NCBI GenBank assembly: GCA_002457215.1
Contig: NTJZ01000007.1
Span: 1 to 64,000, forward strand
Direction of reading: 5' to 3'
From: OM182 bacterium MED-G28
Lineage (GTDB): Bacteria; Pseudomonadota; Gammaproteobacteria; Pseudomonadales; Pseudohongiellaceae
DNA: 64,000 nt
The notes under the pieces are model-generated. The model was given only the letters and a program-made list of their open reading frames with translations. It made no database searches and had not been told where the DNA came from. Numbering within the stretch: the stretch's first letter is position 1; every line of letters begins with the position of its first letter. Position numbers and translations under genes: made by a program. Shown here piece after piece: positions 1 through 8,886 of the stretch.

Positions 1-545
1 ATAGAGAGCCTATTGTAGCAGCCTCGTCTCGGGCAGGAAGCATAAATGTAGTCAGATACTGGGATAATTTCGAACACATGATAAGGGGATTGGAGTCACA
101 ATCTCAGTCAGGACCTAGCCGTCATTTTTTTGCAATGGTTGACTGCGGTGGAACAAGGCAAGTCGGACGTAACTGGTCAATTAATGAACCTAACCAAGCA
201 AACGCTTATGAAGGGGGCGAAATTGAGGAAAGTTACGTCGCTATAAGGCAATGCCAACTTAATCCGGGCAGAAATATGGAAGACGTTCAACAGACGCTTG
301 CAGAATTTGATGAAGAAAACAGAACTAATAGTGATAGGTCTGGTTATGGCTTTCTGCAAGTTTTAGCAAGCGGAGAAGAAGGCGATATGAATTCGGCATT
401 TGCTATCCGGGTAATCGGCGAGAATTCGGTAGGATTGGGAAGAAGACTCGATGCCATGTCATGGAATACACCTGATTCTTCTGATCCTGCAACTTGCGGA
501 AATCTCTCCTTGTGGAAAAGTCACGTAATTCATTGGGGTATTTAG
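1..545 (+). CDS. 3'-partial CDS, uncharacterised protein
   Basis: The reading frame ending at 545 has no stop back to base 3, so the gene begins outside the window and the ATG at 78 is probably internal. About 180 residues are visible: an upstream segment (REPIVAASSRAGSINVVRYW...) running straight into the part after the ATG. I recognise no family. The visible part is polar, with no membrane segment, three cysteines (two of them in DCGG and RQCQ) and a conserved-looking C-terminal end rich in Trp and His. It is followed about 100 bases later by a separate small gene on the same strand with its own ribosome-binding site. Function unknown; I am fairly sure it is coding because the open frame is long and the composition is protein-like. 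Confidence 0.6.
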   Translation, partial: REPIVAASSRAGSINVVRYWDNFEHMIRGLESQSQSGPSRHFFAMVDCGGTRQVGRNWSINEPNQANAYEGGEIEESYVAIRQCQLNPGRNMEDVQQTLAEFDEENRTNSDRSGYGFLQVLASGEEGDMNSAFAIRVIGENSVGLGRRLDAMSWNTPDSSDPATCGNLSLWKSHVIHWGI

Positions 546-641
546 AATATCGATAAGGTTTAAAACACTTCTGTATCCCCAGCGTGCGGATTAGAAGATT
601 AATAAATTTCATTGTTCAATAAGTTAATTAAGGAGATCTAA

Positions 642-1022
642 ATGTCAGAGGAATTAGGTAAATTTTCATTAAAATATAAAGGTAATACTTATACTTCAAA
701 TGAAGCAGGTGACATAACTATTCATCAAAATTGGGAAGGAACTGCTGACAGTTTTGGTACCGTATTTGGAACACTTATTTGGGGCCCAACTCCTCCAGCT
801 GAGCTAAACGAAGGCGGAAAAATCAAATGGGTTGCGCAAGCCTATTTAGATGATGGCACCACAGTTATAGGACAAGGCGAAGGTACTTGGGAAACACCAC
901 CGGACGCACATGTAGCTAAAACTTCTTTGTTGATTAATATTTCCGATGGCACTCAGATTAGGAGCGAGGGAGAAATGGCACTTGAAACGTTAGAATGGAA
1001 TGGAACCATCTATAGCGTTTAA
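642..1022 (+). CDS. Small GEGTWE-motif protein (paralogue of the one at 53489)
   Basis: A 126-residue protein without signal peptide or membrane segment, starting at an ATG preceded by a good ribosome-binding site (AAGGAG, six bases before). It is patterned like a small beta-barrel: alternating hydrophobic residues, a G-F/S-G-x-V segment near residue 40, a GQGEGTWE motif near residue 88, and a closing GE-x-x-L...YSV. The same layout (M-S/A-E-x-L-x-x-F-x-L-K start, G-H/Q-GEGTWE, GE...YSV end) occurs in the protein at 53489-53866, and more loosely in the one at 8331-8702, so this is a paralogous family in the genome. I know no function for it. A lipocalin-like or allene-oxide-cyclase-like barrel is a guess from the pattern only. 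Confidence 0.7.
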   Translation: MSEELGKFSLKYKGNTYTSNEAGDITIHQNWEGTADSFGTVFGTLIWGPTPPAELNEGGKIKWVAQAYLDDGTTVIGQGEGTWETPPDAHVAKTSLLINISDGTQIRSEGEMALETLEWNGTIYSV

Positions 1023-1111
1023 TTTACATATTCACGCGGATTAGTAACTCTTAGATTCCATCTTTGCACAGCTCAATTTTGGTATTGGAGATTATTTCAG
1101 CGCTGCGGGAA

Positions 1112-1151
1112 CCTGCTCCCTTCAACGGACTCAGCGCATACTGGGAGCAGG
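1112..1151. other. Inverted repeat, 9-bp stem
   Basis: CCTGCTCCC at 1112-1120 is the exact reverse complement of GGGAGCAGG at 1143-1151, with a 22-base loop. It lies between a plus-strand gene end and a minus-strand gene end, just before a second, stronger hairpin. No T-tract follows, so it is not a simple terminator. It could be part of the 3' untranslated region or a small RNA. Confidence 0.4.
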
Positions 1152-1192
1152 CCAATCCCCATGAATATTGGAGTTCGTGCTCGCAAAAAGAA

Positions 1193-1228
1193 GGGCTAAT
1201 ATTTTCATTTTATTTAAAATATTAGCCC
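1193..1228. terminator. Bidirectional terminator
   Basis: A perfect 13-bp inverted repeat (GGGCTAATATTTT at 1193-1205, its complement at 1216-1228) with a 10-base loop sits between two convergent genes. The GC-rich base followed by the AT-rich upper stem fits a shared transcription stop. Confidence 0.65.
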
Positions 1229-1267
1229 ATCTTTCATGGAACACTCATGTGAACCCTCACATCAAAT

Positions 1268-2290
1268 TCAGCAAGGAACCTGCAAAAAATCCATCAATTG
1301 TCGATCAATGAAGGCGTCATCTTCTGGGCTAAATCCTGGCAATCCTGCCATGTGTCCGCTTTTAGAACGGATAATGTTCAACTGGCCTAAAGGAATAAAA
1401 GGCAACTCGGCTTCATTATCCTCAACACGGAAATACATATCGGTTTCGCATGGCAGCATCAAAAATGGAATGTCTATCGCCCTGAGCGCGGATTCCAAGT
1501 CACCATTGAAATTGGGGTTTTTGGAAACGTCCGCTGACATCCATGTGAGGGTTTGGGCATAGAGGTTTGCGGGGACCCACGGTTGGAAGAGATTTTTGAT
1601 ATTGCCTATCACATCAGTAACACCTTTGACCTCGTCCGTGAGATGTAACCCCTCTCGGTACCAATCCTGAGACATTGCCATCGTTGCCCCGATGCTTGCC
1701 ATAACCGATAGAACCTTTGGATCCCAGTCCTGGCAGTTTTTATCCCGCCACTCGACAGTGGTTTCCATAGTTGTTTTGTATGCATGCAGCATAGCCCAAT
1801 TGTGCGATGAGGTTTTAGCACTGCCACAGATCGAACACGCCCGCCTTACAAAATCCGAGTGGAGTGCAGCCCAATGATAGGCTTGCTGACCGCTCATTGA
1901 AAATCCGACCATCAAGTCTACACCGGTGATACCAAAGTGCTCTTCAAGCAATCGCCGTTGAGCGCTAACATTGTCGAACGGAGTAACTAAGGGAAATTCT
2001 AGAGCGTGATGTGGTTCGGGGGTATTACTGGGCGAACTGGATGAACCATTAGTGAACATATCAGGCACAACTATGAAGTACTTTTCTGGATCGAGCGCTT
2101 TCCCAACGCCGACGTAGGGCTCGACTTGATCATTGGTCCCCGTATACCAGGTTGGGAATACTATTACGTTATCTCGTGCTTCGTTCAGAGAACCATATGC
2201 ACGAAAGCCGATAAAAGCATTTTCTAAAATTGTGTCTGACTGTAAAGCGAAGTCCCCCAACTCAAACCGACCTGTGATCGATGAACTCAT
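1268..2290 (-). CDS. Alpha/beta hydrolase, homoserine O-acetyltransferase (MetX)-like
   Basis: A 340-residue cytoplasmic alpha/beta hydrolase of the MetX/homoserine acetyltransferase superfamily. The visible catalytic triad is Ser131 in GFSMSG, Asp284 in CETDMYF and His313 in SGHMAG. The N-terminal half carries the family's typical 'F-x-A-Y-G-x-L-N' strand and the oxyanion region FPTWYTG. True MetX usually has GGSMGG around the nucleophile; the GFSMSG variant and the lack of neighbouring methionine genes argue for another acyl transfer or hydrolysis reaction. It stands alone and is transcribed divergently from the NTF2-like gene at 2553. Start ATG preceded by AGGGAG about nine bases upstream. 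Family certain, substrate unknown. Confidence 0.85.
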   Translation of the reverse strand: MSSSITGRFELGDFALQSDTILENAFIGFRAYGSLNEARDNVIVFPTWYTGTNDQVEPYVGVGKALDPEKYFIVVPDMFTNGSSSSPSNTPEPHHALEFPLVTPFDNVSAQRRLLEEHFGITGVDLMVGFSMSGQQAYHWAALHSDFVRRACSICGSAKTSSHNWAMLHAYKTTMETTVEWRDKNCQDWDPKVLSVMASIGATMAMSQDWYREGLHLTDEVKGVTDVIGNIKNLFQPWVPANLYAQTLTWMSADVSKNPNFNGDLESALRAIDIPFLMLPCETDMYFRVEDNEAELPFIPLGQLNIIRSKSGHMAGLPGFSPEDDAFIDRQLMDFLQVPC

Positions 2291-2552
2291 ATGTGTGCTC
2301 CCTTTTATTCATAGCCTTGTAACAGAATAATACGTATAAACCTGTTATGGAACCACTCTGGCTAAGCGGGATAACAAATTCATATGACGGTATTTCTGGC
2401 GATAAGTTGGAGGTGAATCAAACTTTAAGCCGTAGCAATCAATCACTCAAAGTTGATTTAGAAAATCATCTGGTGAGTTGTCTACATAGTAATTTTGGTT
2501 ATCATCTCAAATGAGAATTTTGAACGACAACTACTCTGGAGAAGAACCGATC

Positions 2553-3032
2553 ATGAATACCAAGCTGAACAACCGCCTTGCTGTATTAATTTTTATACTA
2601 ACTGGGTTGATGCTAGCACCGAATACCTTTGCCGATGACGTGGATGATGTGATGGCTGTTATTTATCAGTATGGTGATTTAGAAAATGATTTGGAGGCTC
2701 AGGCAACGCTGATGAGACCAGATCGTGTCTATATTACTGGCGGTCTTCGTCAAACGGACGAGGCAAAGAACATGGCTAATCAAATTGCCGGTCGTCAAAC
2801 AAGTGAGGCTCTAAACGGAGGAAAAACGGAGTTCGTTACTACAATTGAAGGTCTAGAGGTTTCTATTCACGGGGACGTTGCAGTCGCTAGCTTCGTGCGA
2901 TGGTGGAACATCTATCCGCACAACCAAGCATCAAACTCGAGCCCACCAACATGGGTTACGCTAGTCTTGATAAAGGAAAATTCTGGGTGGCTTATCAAGC
3001 ACACACATCAGTCACCACTCCGCGGCAACTAA
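2553..3032 (+). CDS. Secreted NTF2/SnoaL-like (DUF4440-type) protein
   Basis: The longest frame opens at 2511, but the ATG at 2553 is the likely start: it is preceded by GGAGAAG at 2538-2544 and begins a clean signal peptide (MNTKLNNR, hydrophobic core, cleavage after NTFA). The mature part of about 135 residues has the cone-shaped NTF2-like pattern: an N-terminal helix with 'D-V-x-A-V-I-x-Q-Y', then strands ending in W-V-T-L-V-L and G-W-L-I-K-H-T-H. Members are small ligand-binding or isomerase-like proteins. This one is probably periplasmic. No operon partner is seen; a 9-bp hairpin follows the stop codon. Confidence 0.7.
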   Translation: MNTKLNNRLAVLIFILTGLMLAPNTFADDVDDVMAVIYQYGDLENDLEAQATLMRPDRVYITGGLRQTDEAKNMANQIAGRQTSEALNGGKTEFVTTIEGLEVSIHGDVAVASFVRWWNIYPHNQASNSSPPTWVTLVLIKENSGWLIKHTHQSPLRGN

Positions 3033-3045
3033 AGGATTAGATTAC

Positions 3046-3075
3046 GGTTGCAGCCGGAGAAACCCAGCTGCAATC
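3046..3075 (+). terminator. Possible terminator hairpin
   Basis: A 9-bp stem (GGTTGCAGC with GCTGCAATC, one G-T pair) and a 12-base loop begin 13 bases after the stop of the NTF2-like gene. There is no clear T-tract, so an intrinsic terminator is only likely, not certain. Confidence 0.4.
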
Positions 3076-3223
3076 GCCCATATATGCGAAAAATTCTATA
3101 ATCCAATTTGTAAAATGATGAGGCGGAAATCAAATTTAAACCTCCGCTAGTCAATTAGCCAAAGCTTATTATTTAGCATAATGTCGGAGTAATAGGATGC
3201 GGACCAATCGAAGGCTGAGGTTT

Positions 3224-4603
3224 TTATATCCTCGTCACAGCCTCATGCGTAGCTCGAGTTGCTTCATCAGTCTCGTTTTTCAATAGCGCTTCCAGCGATA
3301 CTCCTTCTTTAGCAAGGATCTTCTGCCTAAAATAATAATAAACTGCGCCTAGAGACAACAAGAAAAAATATCCCATAGCGGGGCCGGTATTATCGCGGAC
3401 GGCAATGAAGATAAACAAAATTCCGATTAAGATATTCGCCGCAGCAGTGACCCATAACCATGAATTACTTAGTTTAAACTGCGCATTGTTATAGTGGACT
3501 GGTAACATTTTCGGCAAACGGACCAATGCAATCCCCCAAATAATTCCGTAGAGCATCCAGCCTATAACTGATACGGAGGCGTACTGTGCAATATTCCCTT
3601 GTAGGCCGATTCCAATCAGAATAATCACGCCTACTAATAGAATCGTGGTGTCAGGCTCTCCTGTATGACGACTTACACGATTAAATACTTGTGGCCAAAT
3701 TCTATTTCTTGCCACGGCGAAAAATGAGCGGGAGACAGTAATAATTATCATATTGATAGATGTGCCAGCAGCGAAAAGAGCCGCAATTGTAATAGCCGTC
3801 GAGTACCACTCGGGCAAAAAGACTGCCGCAGCTGCGCTCAATGGCGCAACTATCGAACCAAGCTCTTGCCAATGAATTAAACCTGGCACGACAAATGTTA
3901 CTGATGTGTAAATGAAGGCAACGATCAGAAAAGTATAAAGAGTAATTAGAGGAACATTTCTTGCGGGATTCTTGATTTCTTCAGTAATCGAAAGCAACAT
4001 TGTGAAGCCCGTGTAAGAATAATAGGCTGGCACTGCTGCCGCAAGCACAGTACCCCATCCGAGTGGTGCGATCGGTGTTAATAATTCTCCATCAATGTAG
4101 AACAGTCCGCCAATAGCAAGAATTAATAAAGCGCTGACAAATAATGAGACCATTACCATCTGTATTCTCACGCTAGAGCGTATACCCATTAAGTTGATGA
4201 TCATGATGCTGACCACAATGAGGCAAGCGAGTGTTACACGATTGACATCCGGTGCAAAAAAAGCAAAGTAGTCAGCAAAACCGTAGGCAAGAATAGGGCC
4301 GCCAACCAGCGCGCCTAACATTGCTGCCCAAACTTTGAGGAAACCCAGTAGAGGGTGCAATACAGTGCTGGTAAAAACATAATCTGCTGCACTAACTGGC
4401 AGAATGCTACCTACCTGTGCAGCAACAAGCGTGTTAAAAAATGCGGGAATAATAGCTATAAGATAAGCTATAAATATAGCTGGTCCAGCAATGCCAGCCA
4501 AGGTGCCAGGCAGAATAAATATTGAGGCGCCCACTACATTTCCTACCATCAAAAAAACTGCGCCAGCTAACCCAACTTTTCGTTCTAAGCGAACAGTAGT
4601 CAT
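3224..4603 (-). CDS. APC-superfamily amino acid/amine permease
   Basis: A 459-residue inner-membrane transporter with about 12 hydrophobic helices. The first helix contains the APC signature G-x-V-x-G-A-S-I-F-x-L-P-G, where the backbone binds the substrate's amino and carboxyl groups. Its start codon overlaps the stop of the upstream aminotransferase gene by four bases (ATGA), so the two are translationally coupled. The permease probably imports the amino compound on which the aminotransferase acts. The substrate cannot be read from the sequence. Confidence 0.85.
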   Translation of the reverse strand: MTTVRLERKVGLAGAVFLMVGNVVGASIFILPGTLAGIAGPAIFIAYLIAIIPAFFNTLVAAQVGSILPVSAADYVFTSTVLHPLLGFLKVWAAMLGALVGGPILAYGFADYFAFFAPDVNRVTLACLIVVSIMIINLMGIRSSVRIQMVMVSLFVSALLILAIGGLFYIDGELLTPIAPLGWGTVLAAAVPAYYSYTGFTMLLSITEEIKNPARNVPLITLYTFLIVAFIYTSVTFVVPGLIHWQELGSIVAPLSAAAAVFLPEWYSTAITIAALFAAGTSINMIIITVSRSFFAVARNRIWPQVFNRVSRHTGEPDTTILLVGVIILIGIGLQGNIAQYASVSVIGWMLYGIIWGIALVRLPKMLPVHYNNAQFKLSNSWLWVTAAANILIGILFIFIAVRDNTGPAMGYFFLLSLGAVYYYFRQKILAKEGVSLEALLKNETDEATRATHEAVTRI

Positions 4604-5913
4604 TTTTGTGCGACTATTCCTTCCTTTAATACCTGACAGAACTTATCGATGTGAGCTTGGGTGGTTGCTGTCGAAAGACAGCCAGCCATGTTTCCGCCTA
4701 ACCAAATACCGTTGCCAATAAGATAACGTCGCAATTTATCCATGAACAGACTTTCCACATCGTCAATAACGATATCAGCGAAGTGGCGCATAGGTCGGTC
4801 ATGAAATCGCACAGAGAACAACGACCCCTTCCCTGTTACCTGCGCGGCAATATCAAGTTCGGCGATAATTTCTGTAACTTGCTGCCTTAATTGATTTCCA
4901 GCGGCGTTAAGTCGATCGAACTTATCTTCATCCATGGCTTGCAAGGCTGCCTTGCCTGCAGTCATGGTGATAGGATTTGCATTGAACGTGCCACCATGAG
5001 GGAGTCGGGGAGATTGTCCACCCTGTGGTTCAAACACTGACATGATGTCCTTTCTACCGGCAACTGCACCCACCGGGAAGCCACCCCCAATAATTTTCCC
5101 AATACTGGTGATGTCAGGATCAATTCCAAACATACCTTGACCGCCGGAATACCCTAAACGAAAACTAATAACTTCATCAAAGGCAAGAAGAATTCCATGT
5201 TTACGCGTGAGTCGAAATAGTGCTTTTAGATAATCTTCAGAGGGAGAGATCATGCTTAATGTTTGGGGCATCAGATCGATCATGATGCAGGCCAATCTTT
5301 CGCCGTGCAGATTAATTAGTGATTCAGTTGCCTCGATTTCATTAAAAGGTAGAGCAACGACTTCGGTTAAAACCGAGTCTGGTGTACCGTAACTGTAAGC
5401 AGTAGATATGGGTGCGCTTCCATTGCGATCACCAGGTTTGTTTCTCAGACTTACTTCTGCGAAATCATAAGAGCCATGATAAAGCCCTTCTATTTTTGCT
5501 ATCTTCGGCCGCCCGGTGAAAGCGCGCGCTGCCTTCAACATATTCATGACTGCTTCCGAGCCTGAGTTGCAAAACCGAACCTGCTCGAAAGATTCCACCC
5601 TGTCACAAAGCAATTCTGCTAGTTCAATTTCCGCTTCAGTGGTGAATGAGCAGGCCGTGGCTTTCACTATTTGTGCCTCAACTGCTTTCCTTACCGGCTC
5701 GAAACAATGCCCGTGTAACAAGGAGGTATAGTTATTATTAAAATCAATAAAGCGATTACCATCGACATCAGTAACATCCGCGCCAGATGCTTCTTCGATA
5801 TAGATGGGGTAAGGCTTCAGTGCGATAGTAGTTCGGCTATTGCCGTCAGGAAGCACACTCTGCGCGCGCCCATAGAGTGCTGCAGATTTTGAATCAGGGT
5901 TTGGATATTCCAT
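4600..5913 (-). CDS. Class III aminotransferase, glutamate-1-semialdehyde aminomutase-like
   Basis: A 437-residue PLP enzyme with the class III layout: NSGSEA at 116-121 (phosphate binding), GLYHGSYD near 143-150, DEV at 246-248 (Asp246 to the pyridine nitrogen) and the Schiff-base lysine Lys273 in SIGKIIGGGFPVGA. Length and motifs are closest to glutamate-1-semialdehyde aminomutase (HemL). However, the gene lies in an operon with a permease rather than with haem genes, and it has a long DFNNNYTSLLHGH active-site segment typical of the HemL-like catabolic enzymes. I therefore call it HemL-like and leave the symbol blank. It is the first gene of a two-gene operon and overlaps the permease by four bases. 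Confidence 0.82.
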   Translation of the reverse strand: MEYPNPDSKSAALYGRAQSVLPDGNSRTTIALKPYPIYIEEASGADVTDVDGNRFIDFNNNYTSLLHGHCFEPVRKAVEAQIVKATACSFTTEAEIELAELLCDRVESFEQVRFCNSGSEAVMNMLKAARAFTGRPKIAKIEGLYHGSYDFAEVSLRNKPGDRNGSAPISTAYSYGTPDSVLTEVVALPFNEIEATESLINLHGERLACIMIDLMPQTLSMISPSEDYLKALFRLTRKHGILLAFDEVISFRLGYSGGQGMFGIDPDITSIGKIIGGGFPVGAVAGRKDIMSVFEPQGGQSPRLPHGGTFNANPITMTAGKAALQAMDEDKFDRLNAAGNQLRQQVTEIIAELDIAAQVTGKGSLFSVRFHDRPMRHFADIVIDDVESLFMDKLRRYLIGNGIWLGGNMAGCLSTATTQAHIDKFCQVLKEGIVAQK

Positions 5914-6128
5914 TACCGAATCTACTCTTTTTTAAATGAGTCCGAATAAGTCTACACCATTGGGATCAGAATTTAACGAATGACTTAGTAGCGCTCATAA
6001 GAAGAGAGTTTTCTAATACATTCGTGAGGAACACAGTCTAAAGATGTATAGTCATATCCGCTGCGGCAACATACTAATTTTGGTGTCAAGAAACATCTCA
6101 AATATGAAAAGTTTTTTTGGAGACGTAG

Positions 6129-7301
6129 TTGATCACTCAAGGGTTTGATTTTATTGCACTAATGTTTGGCTTATGTGGCGTGCTGGTATGGCTTGAGCAT
6201 CATTTCAAGATAGCCCTTTTTCGCTGGTTCCCGTCTATCGTATTAGTCATGTTTGGTTCTATGACGCTGTATACGCTTGGGTTCTGGGAATTCACAGAGG
6301 ATGTTCGTCGAGCGCGCGAAACCGTTAGGGACAACCTAATTCCAGCGATGCTTTTTCTTATGTCACTTAAATTCAATCTTGCTGTAATCCAAAAATTGGG
6401 CGTGAGACTAATTGCCTTGTGCTTGGCCTCAACTCTTTCAATTATGCTGGGCTTTATCGTAACTCAACAAATTATGCAGGGCTTTCTCGGCAATGAAACA
6501 CCTCTTACGTTTGCTACTATGTCTGCGGGTTGGACTGGAGGTACTCAGAATTTTGTAGCTGTCAAAGAGGCTCTCTCTGTCAGTGATGAGGCAATGACCT
6601 ATACCTTATTAATGGGAGCGCTTTGTTATTCATTCTGGCTGGTGATTATACTCGCGTTGAAACCTTTCAAATCAGCGTTCAATGAATTCTTAAGAACTGA
6701 AGATGAAGGGCTAGACGCAGTTCTTAATTCGTTGAATGATTTAGATTTAGAGTCAGACAAGACAAGTAATATGCCATCTTTATTCCTGGTGATAGGCTTG
6801 TCTCTGCTAGTGGCTGCTGCCAGTAATCATTTGGCCGAGCTTATAGCCTCTATAAGCTTCTTCAATGAAATGATTTGGGTCATTATTATTTCTTCAACTT
6901 TGGGTATGGCTGCAGCTCCTACTGCGTTAGGAAATATTTCCGCAAGTGACGAAATTTCCGGGATTATGTTATATGTCGTTGTTGCTCTAATTGGAGCAGA
7001 AGTGAGTCTTGGAGCTGTAAATGAGGCGCCGATGTATATCCTTTCTGGATTTATTATCCTGTTTATTCACGGATCGATTCTCTTGTGTGCAGCTCGATTG
7101 CTGCGCGTCAACATACTTCTTGCTGGTATAGCGTCAATCGCTAATATAGGAAGTGCACCTGCTGCAGCGGTAGTGGGAGCAGCGTACGGGAAGGAACTTG
7201 TACCAGTCGCAATCATTATGGCCTTGATAGGTTCCATGATTGGGTCTTTTGTAGGGTTGATTGTTTCGGAAGTTTTGATTTGGTTAAACGCCCTAACATG
7301 A
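6129..7301 (+). CDS. DUF819-family membrane protein
   Basis: A 390-residue polytopic membrane protein with about ten hydrophobic helices. The conserved centre (SAGWTGGTQNFVAVKEAL, about residues 135-152) and the C-terminal 'IANIGSAPAAAVVGAAYG' (about 337-354) are characteristic of DUF819 (YjcL-like) proteins, which look like carrier-type transporters with two pseudo-symmetric halves. The start is a TTG at 6129 chosen because GGAGA lies five bases upstream; there is no ATG before the second helix. It is divergent from the aminotransferase/permease operon, with about 215 bases between them. The substrate is unknown. Confidence 0.8.
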   Translation: MITQGFDFIALMFGLCGVLVWLEHHFKIALFRWFPSIVLVMFGSMTLYTLGFWEFTEDVRRARETVRDNLIPAMLFLMSLKFNLAVIQKLGVRLIALCLASTLSIMLGFIVTQQIMQGFLGNETPLTFATMSAGWTGGTQNFVAVKEALSVSDEAMTYTLLMGALCYSFWLVIILALKPFKSAFNEFLRTEDEGLDAVLNSLNDLDLESDKTSNMPSLFLVIGLSLLVAAASNHLAELIASISFFNEMIWVIIISSTLGMAAAPTALGNISASDEISGIMLYVVVALIGAEVSLGAVNEAPMYILSGFIILFIHGSILLCAARLLRVNILLAGIASIANIGSAPAAAVVGAAYGKELVPVAIIMALIGSMIGSFVGLIVSEVLIWLNALT

Positions 7302-7399
7302 TGAATTATTTTAACGCCGCATCCCTGCAATATTTGAACATTCTGTCATCATTTTTAATTGGAATAATCGAGTTAATCTAGGGGTCAATGATATCAAGA

Positions 7400-8218
7400 C
7401 TAGAGAGAAAAGCGCTCACGCAAGAAATGGGCTACCCCATCCTTTTGGTTATGCCCAATTACGGCACTCGCTGCCTCCCTAATGTTAACTTTTCCATTCT
7501 CCGGAGCATAACTTTCATCAGCAAGTTCAAACATACTTAAGTCATTGTCACTGTCGCCAAAGCAAATGATATTGGTAGCCCCTACTTGCCGTTTCACGCG
7601 TGTAACAGCTGCACCCTTGCTAGCCAGGCAATGAAGAATATCCATCCATCTAAATTGATCACCTTCTATAGCCGGCCCAGAATAGGCAACTAGGTTAGGG
7701 TTTTTGTGGAGCTCTTGCCAAATCGGCTCTATCGCTTCAGCAACACCAATCAAGCTAATATTAGTAACTTGGCTGCTACTGTCTAACGCCTCTATAGGTA
7801 AGATTTTAGCCTTGTCATGGTAATAGCGCGTATTAATGAGTTCTTTTTCTACCTGATGGCGCAGGGATGCATGATAAATGAAGTAGTGTTGCTCATCGAT
7901 AGCATGAATAAAAGGGGTAATTCCCTGTGAACTCGCAAGCTCAATAACCGCCGAAATTAGTGAGTTGCTGAGCAGGTTTCTTAGGGTCAGTTTCTGAGCA
8001 TTGGGATCCCATATTGTTACCCCGTTGTTATAGATTTGAGGAAAATCAAAATCATGGCCTTTTAAAATGCTTCTCGCTGAGAGCATAGTTCGACCTGTAG
8101 CAACGGTATAAGCTATGTTTTTTTCCCTTAAAAGAGCAAGAGTCTCTCTAGTAAACGGCGATATTTCTGACGCACCATTTAAAAGTGTGCCATCTAAATC
8201 AAAAAATATTAGATTCAT
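7400..8218 (-). CDS. HAD-superfamily phosphatase, Cof type (IIB)
   Basis: A 272-residue cytoplasmic phosphatase. Motif I is FFDLDGT with the nucleophile Asp7 and acid/base Asp9, motif II is ATGRT (threonine and arginine near residue 40), and motif IV is GDSDND near residue 218. The long cap between motifs II and III is of the Cof/IIB type, as in sugar-phosphate and pyridoxal-phosphate phosphatases (YbhA, YidA). The substrate is not readable. It is convergent with the DUF819 gene and about 98 bases away; it appears to be a single-gene unit. Confidence 0.85.
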   Translation of the reverse strand: MNLIFFDLDGTLLNGASEISPFTRETLALLREKNIAYTVATGRTMLSARSILKGHDFDFPQIYNNGVTIWDPNAQKLTLRNLLSNSLISAVIELASSQGITPFIHAIDEQHYFIYHASLRHQVEKELINTRYYHDKAKILPIEALDSSSQVTNISLIGVAEAIEPIWQELHKNPNLVAYSGPAIEGDQFRWMDILHCLASKGAAVTRVKRQVGATNIICFGDSDNDLSMFELADESYAPENGKVNIREAASAVIGHNQKDGVAHFLRERFSL

Positions 8219-8330
8219 AAAAACTTCTATGGTCTTAGCTTACAGACCAAATTTTAGACCTATCTCGCATTTGACTTCTGAGCCTTTGCGCTGCGTTTTA
8301 AAAGAAGGTTTTCAGTTTATAGACTGCCTT

Positions 8331-8702
8331 TTAATTCGGCGCCTTGATCTCCCAATAGCTGACATCGACATGCTTAGACAACAAATCAATGTCCCATATC
8401 ACAAAATTTACGGCACCATTATTGACTGCATCTGTAAAGTACTCCCGTACTTTGGATTGTTCTCTTGTAAATGTTCCCATGTGAGGAGTGCTTATGAGAG
8501 TTCCATCTGTCAAAAATGTTCTAGCCTCACCACTAAGTACGCCCTTACTACGATCACTACCAACGTAACTAAGCTCGTGAGAGCAGAATACTGATCCATA
8601 TCCTTCTACCTGTCCTTCAAAGTCGAAGGAGCTACTATCTGTTTTAATTGTCATTCTTGATATTTTGAGCTCACCCTTACCATCTGGCTTTGAAAGGTCC
8701 AT
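8331..8702 (-). CDS. Small beta-strand-rich protein, distant GEGTWE-family relative
   Basis: A 123-residue soluble protein without signal peptide. Its central part (F-E-G-Q-V-E-G-Y-G-S-V, then SGEARTFLTDGT, then H-M-G-T-F-T) follows the same order of strands and glycine turns as the proteins at 642-1022 and 53489-53866, but the GEGTWE motif is replaced by HMGTFT. I take it as a diverged member of that family; this is pattern recognition, not an alignment score. Function unknown. It is followed by the HAD phosphatase on the same strand with about 110 bases between them. Confidence 0.55.
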   Translation of the reverse strand: MDLSKPDGKGELKISRMTIKTDSSSFDFEGQVEGYGSVFCSHELSYVGSDRSKGVLSGEARTFLTDGTLISTPHMGTFTREQSKVREYFTDAVNNGAVNFVIWDIDLLSKHVDVSYWEIKAPN

Positions 8703-8886
8703 AGAAAGAATCTCCAGAAATTGTTAACGATTTTTTCAGTACAATATTTCATTCATGAACCACAGTCAAAGCTTGCGGAGGGAAACCTCAGTGCTTTAGG
8801 CCAAAAAGAGTGCGATAGCGGCCTACCCTTCACAACTTTAAAAAATGAGCTCAAAAAATAGCGCTTTTACTCCAGTTCACTAAAGC

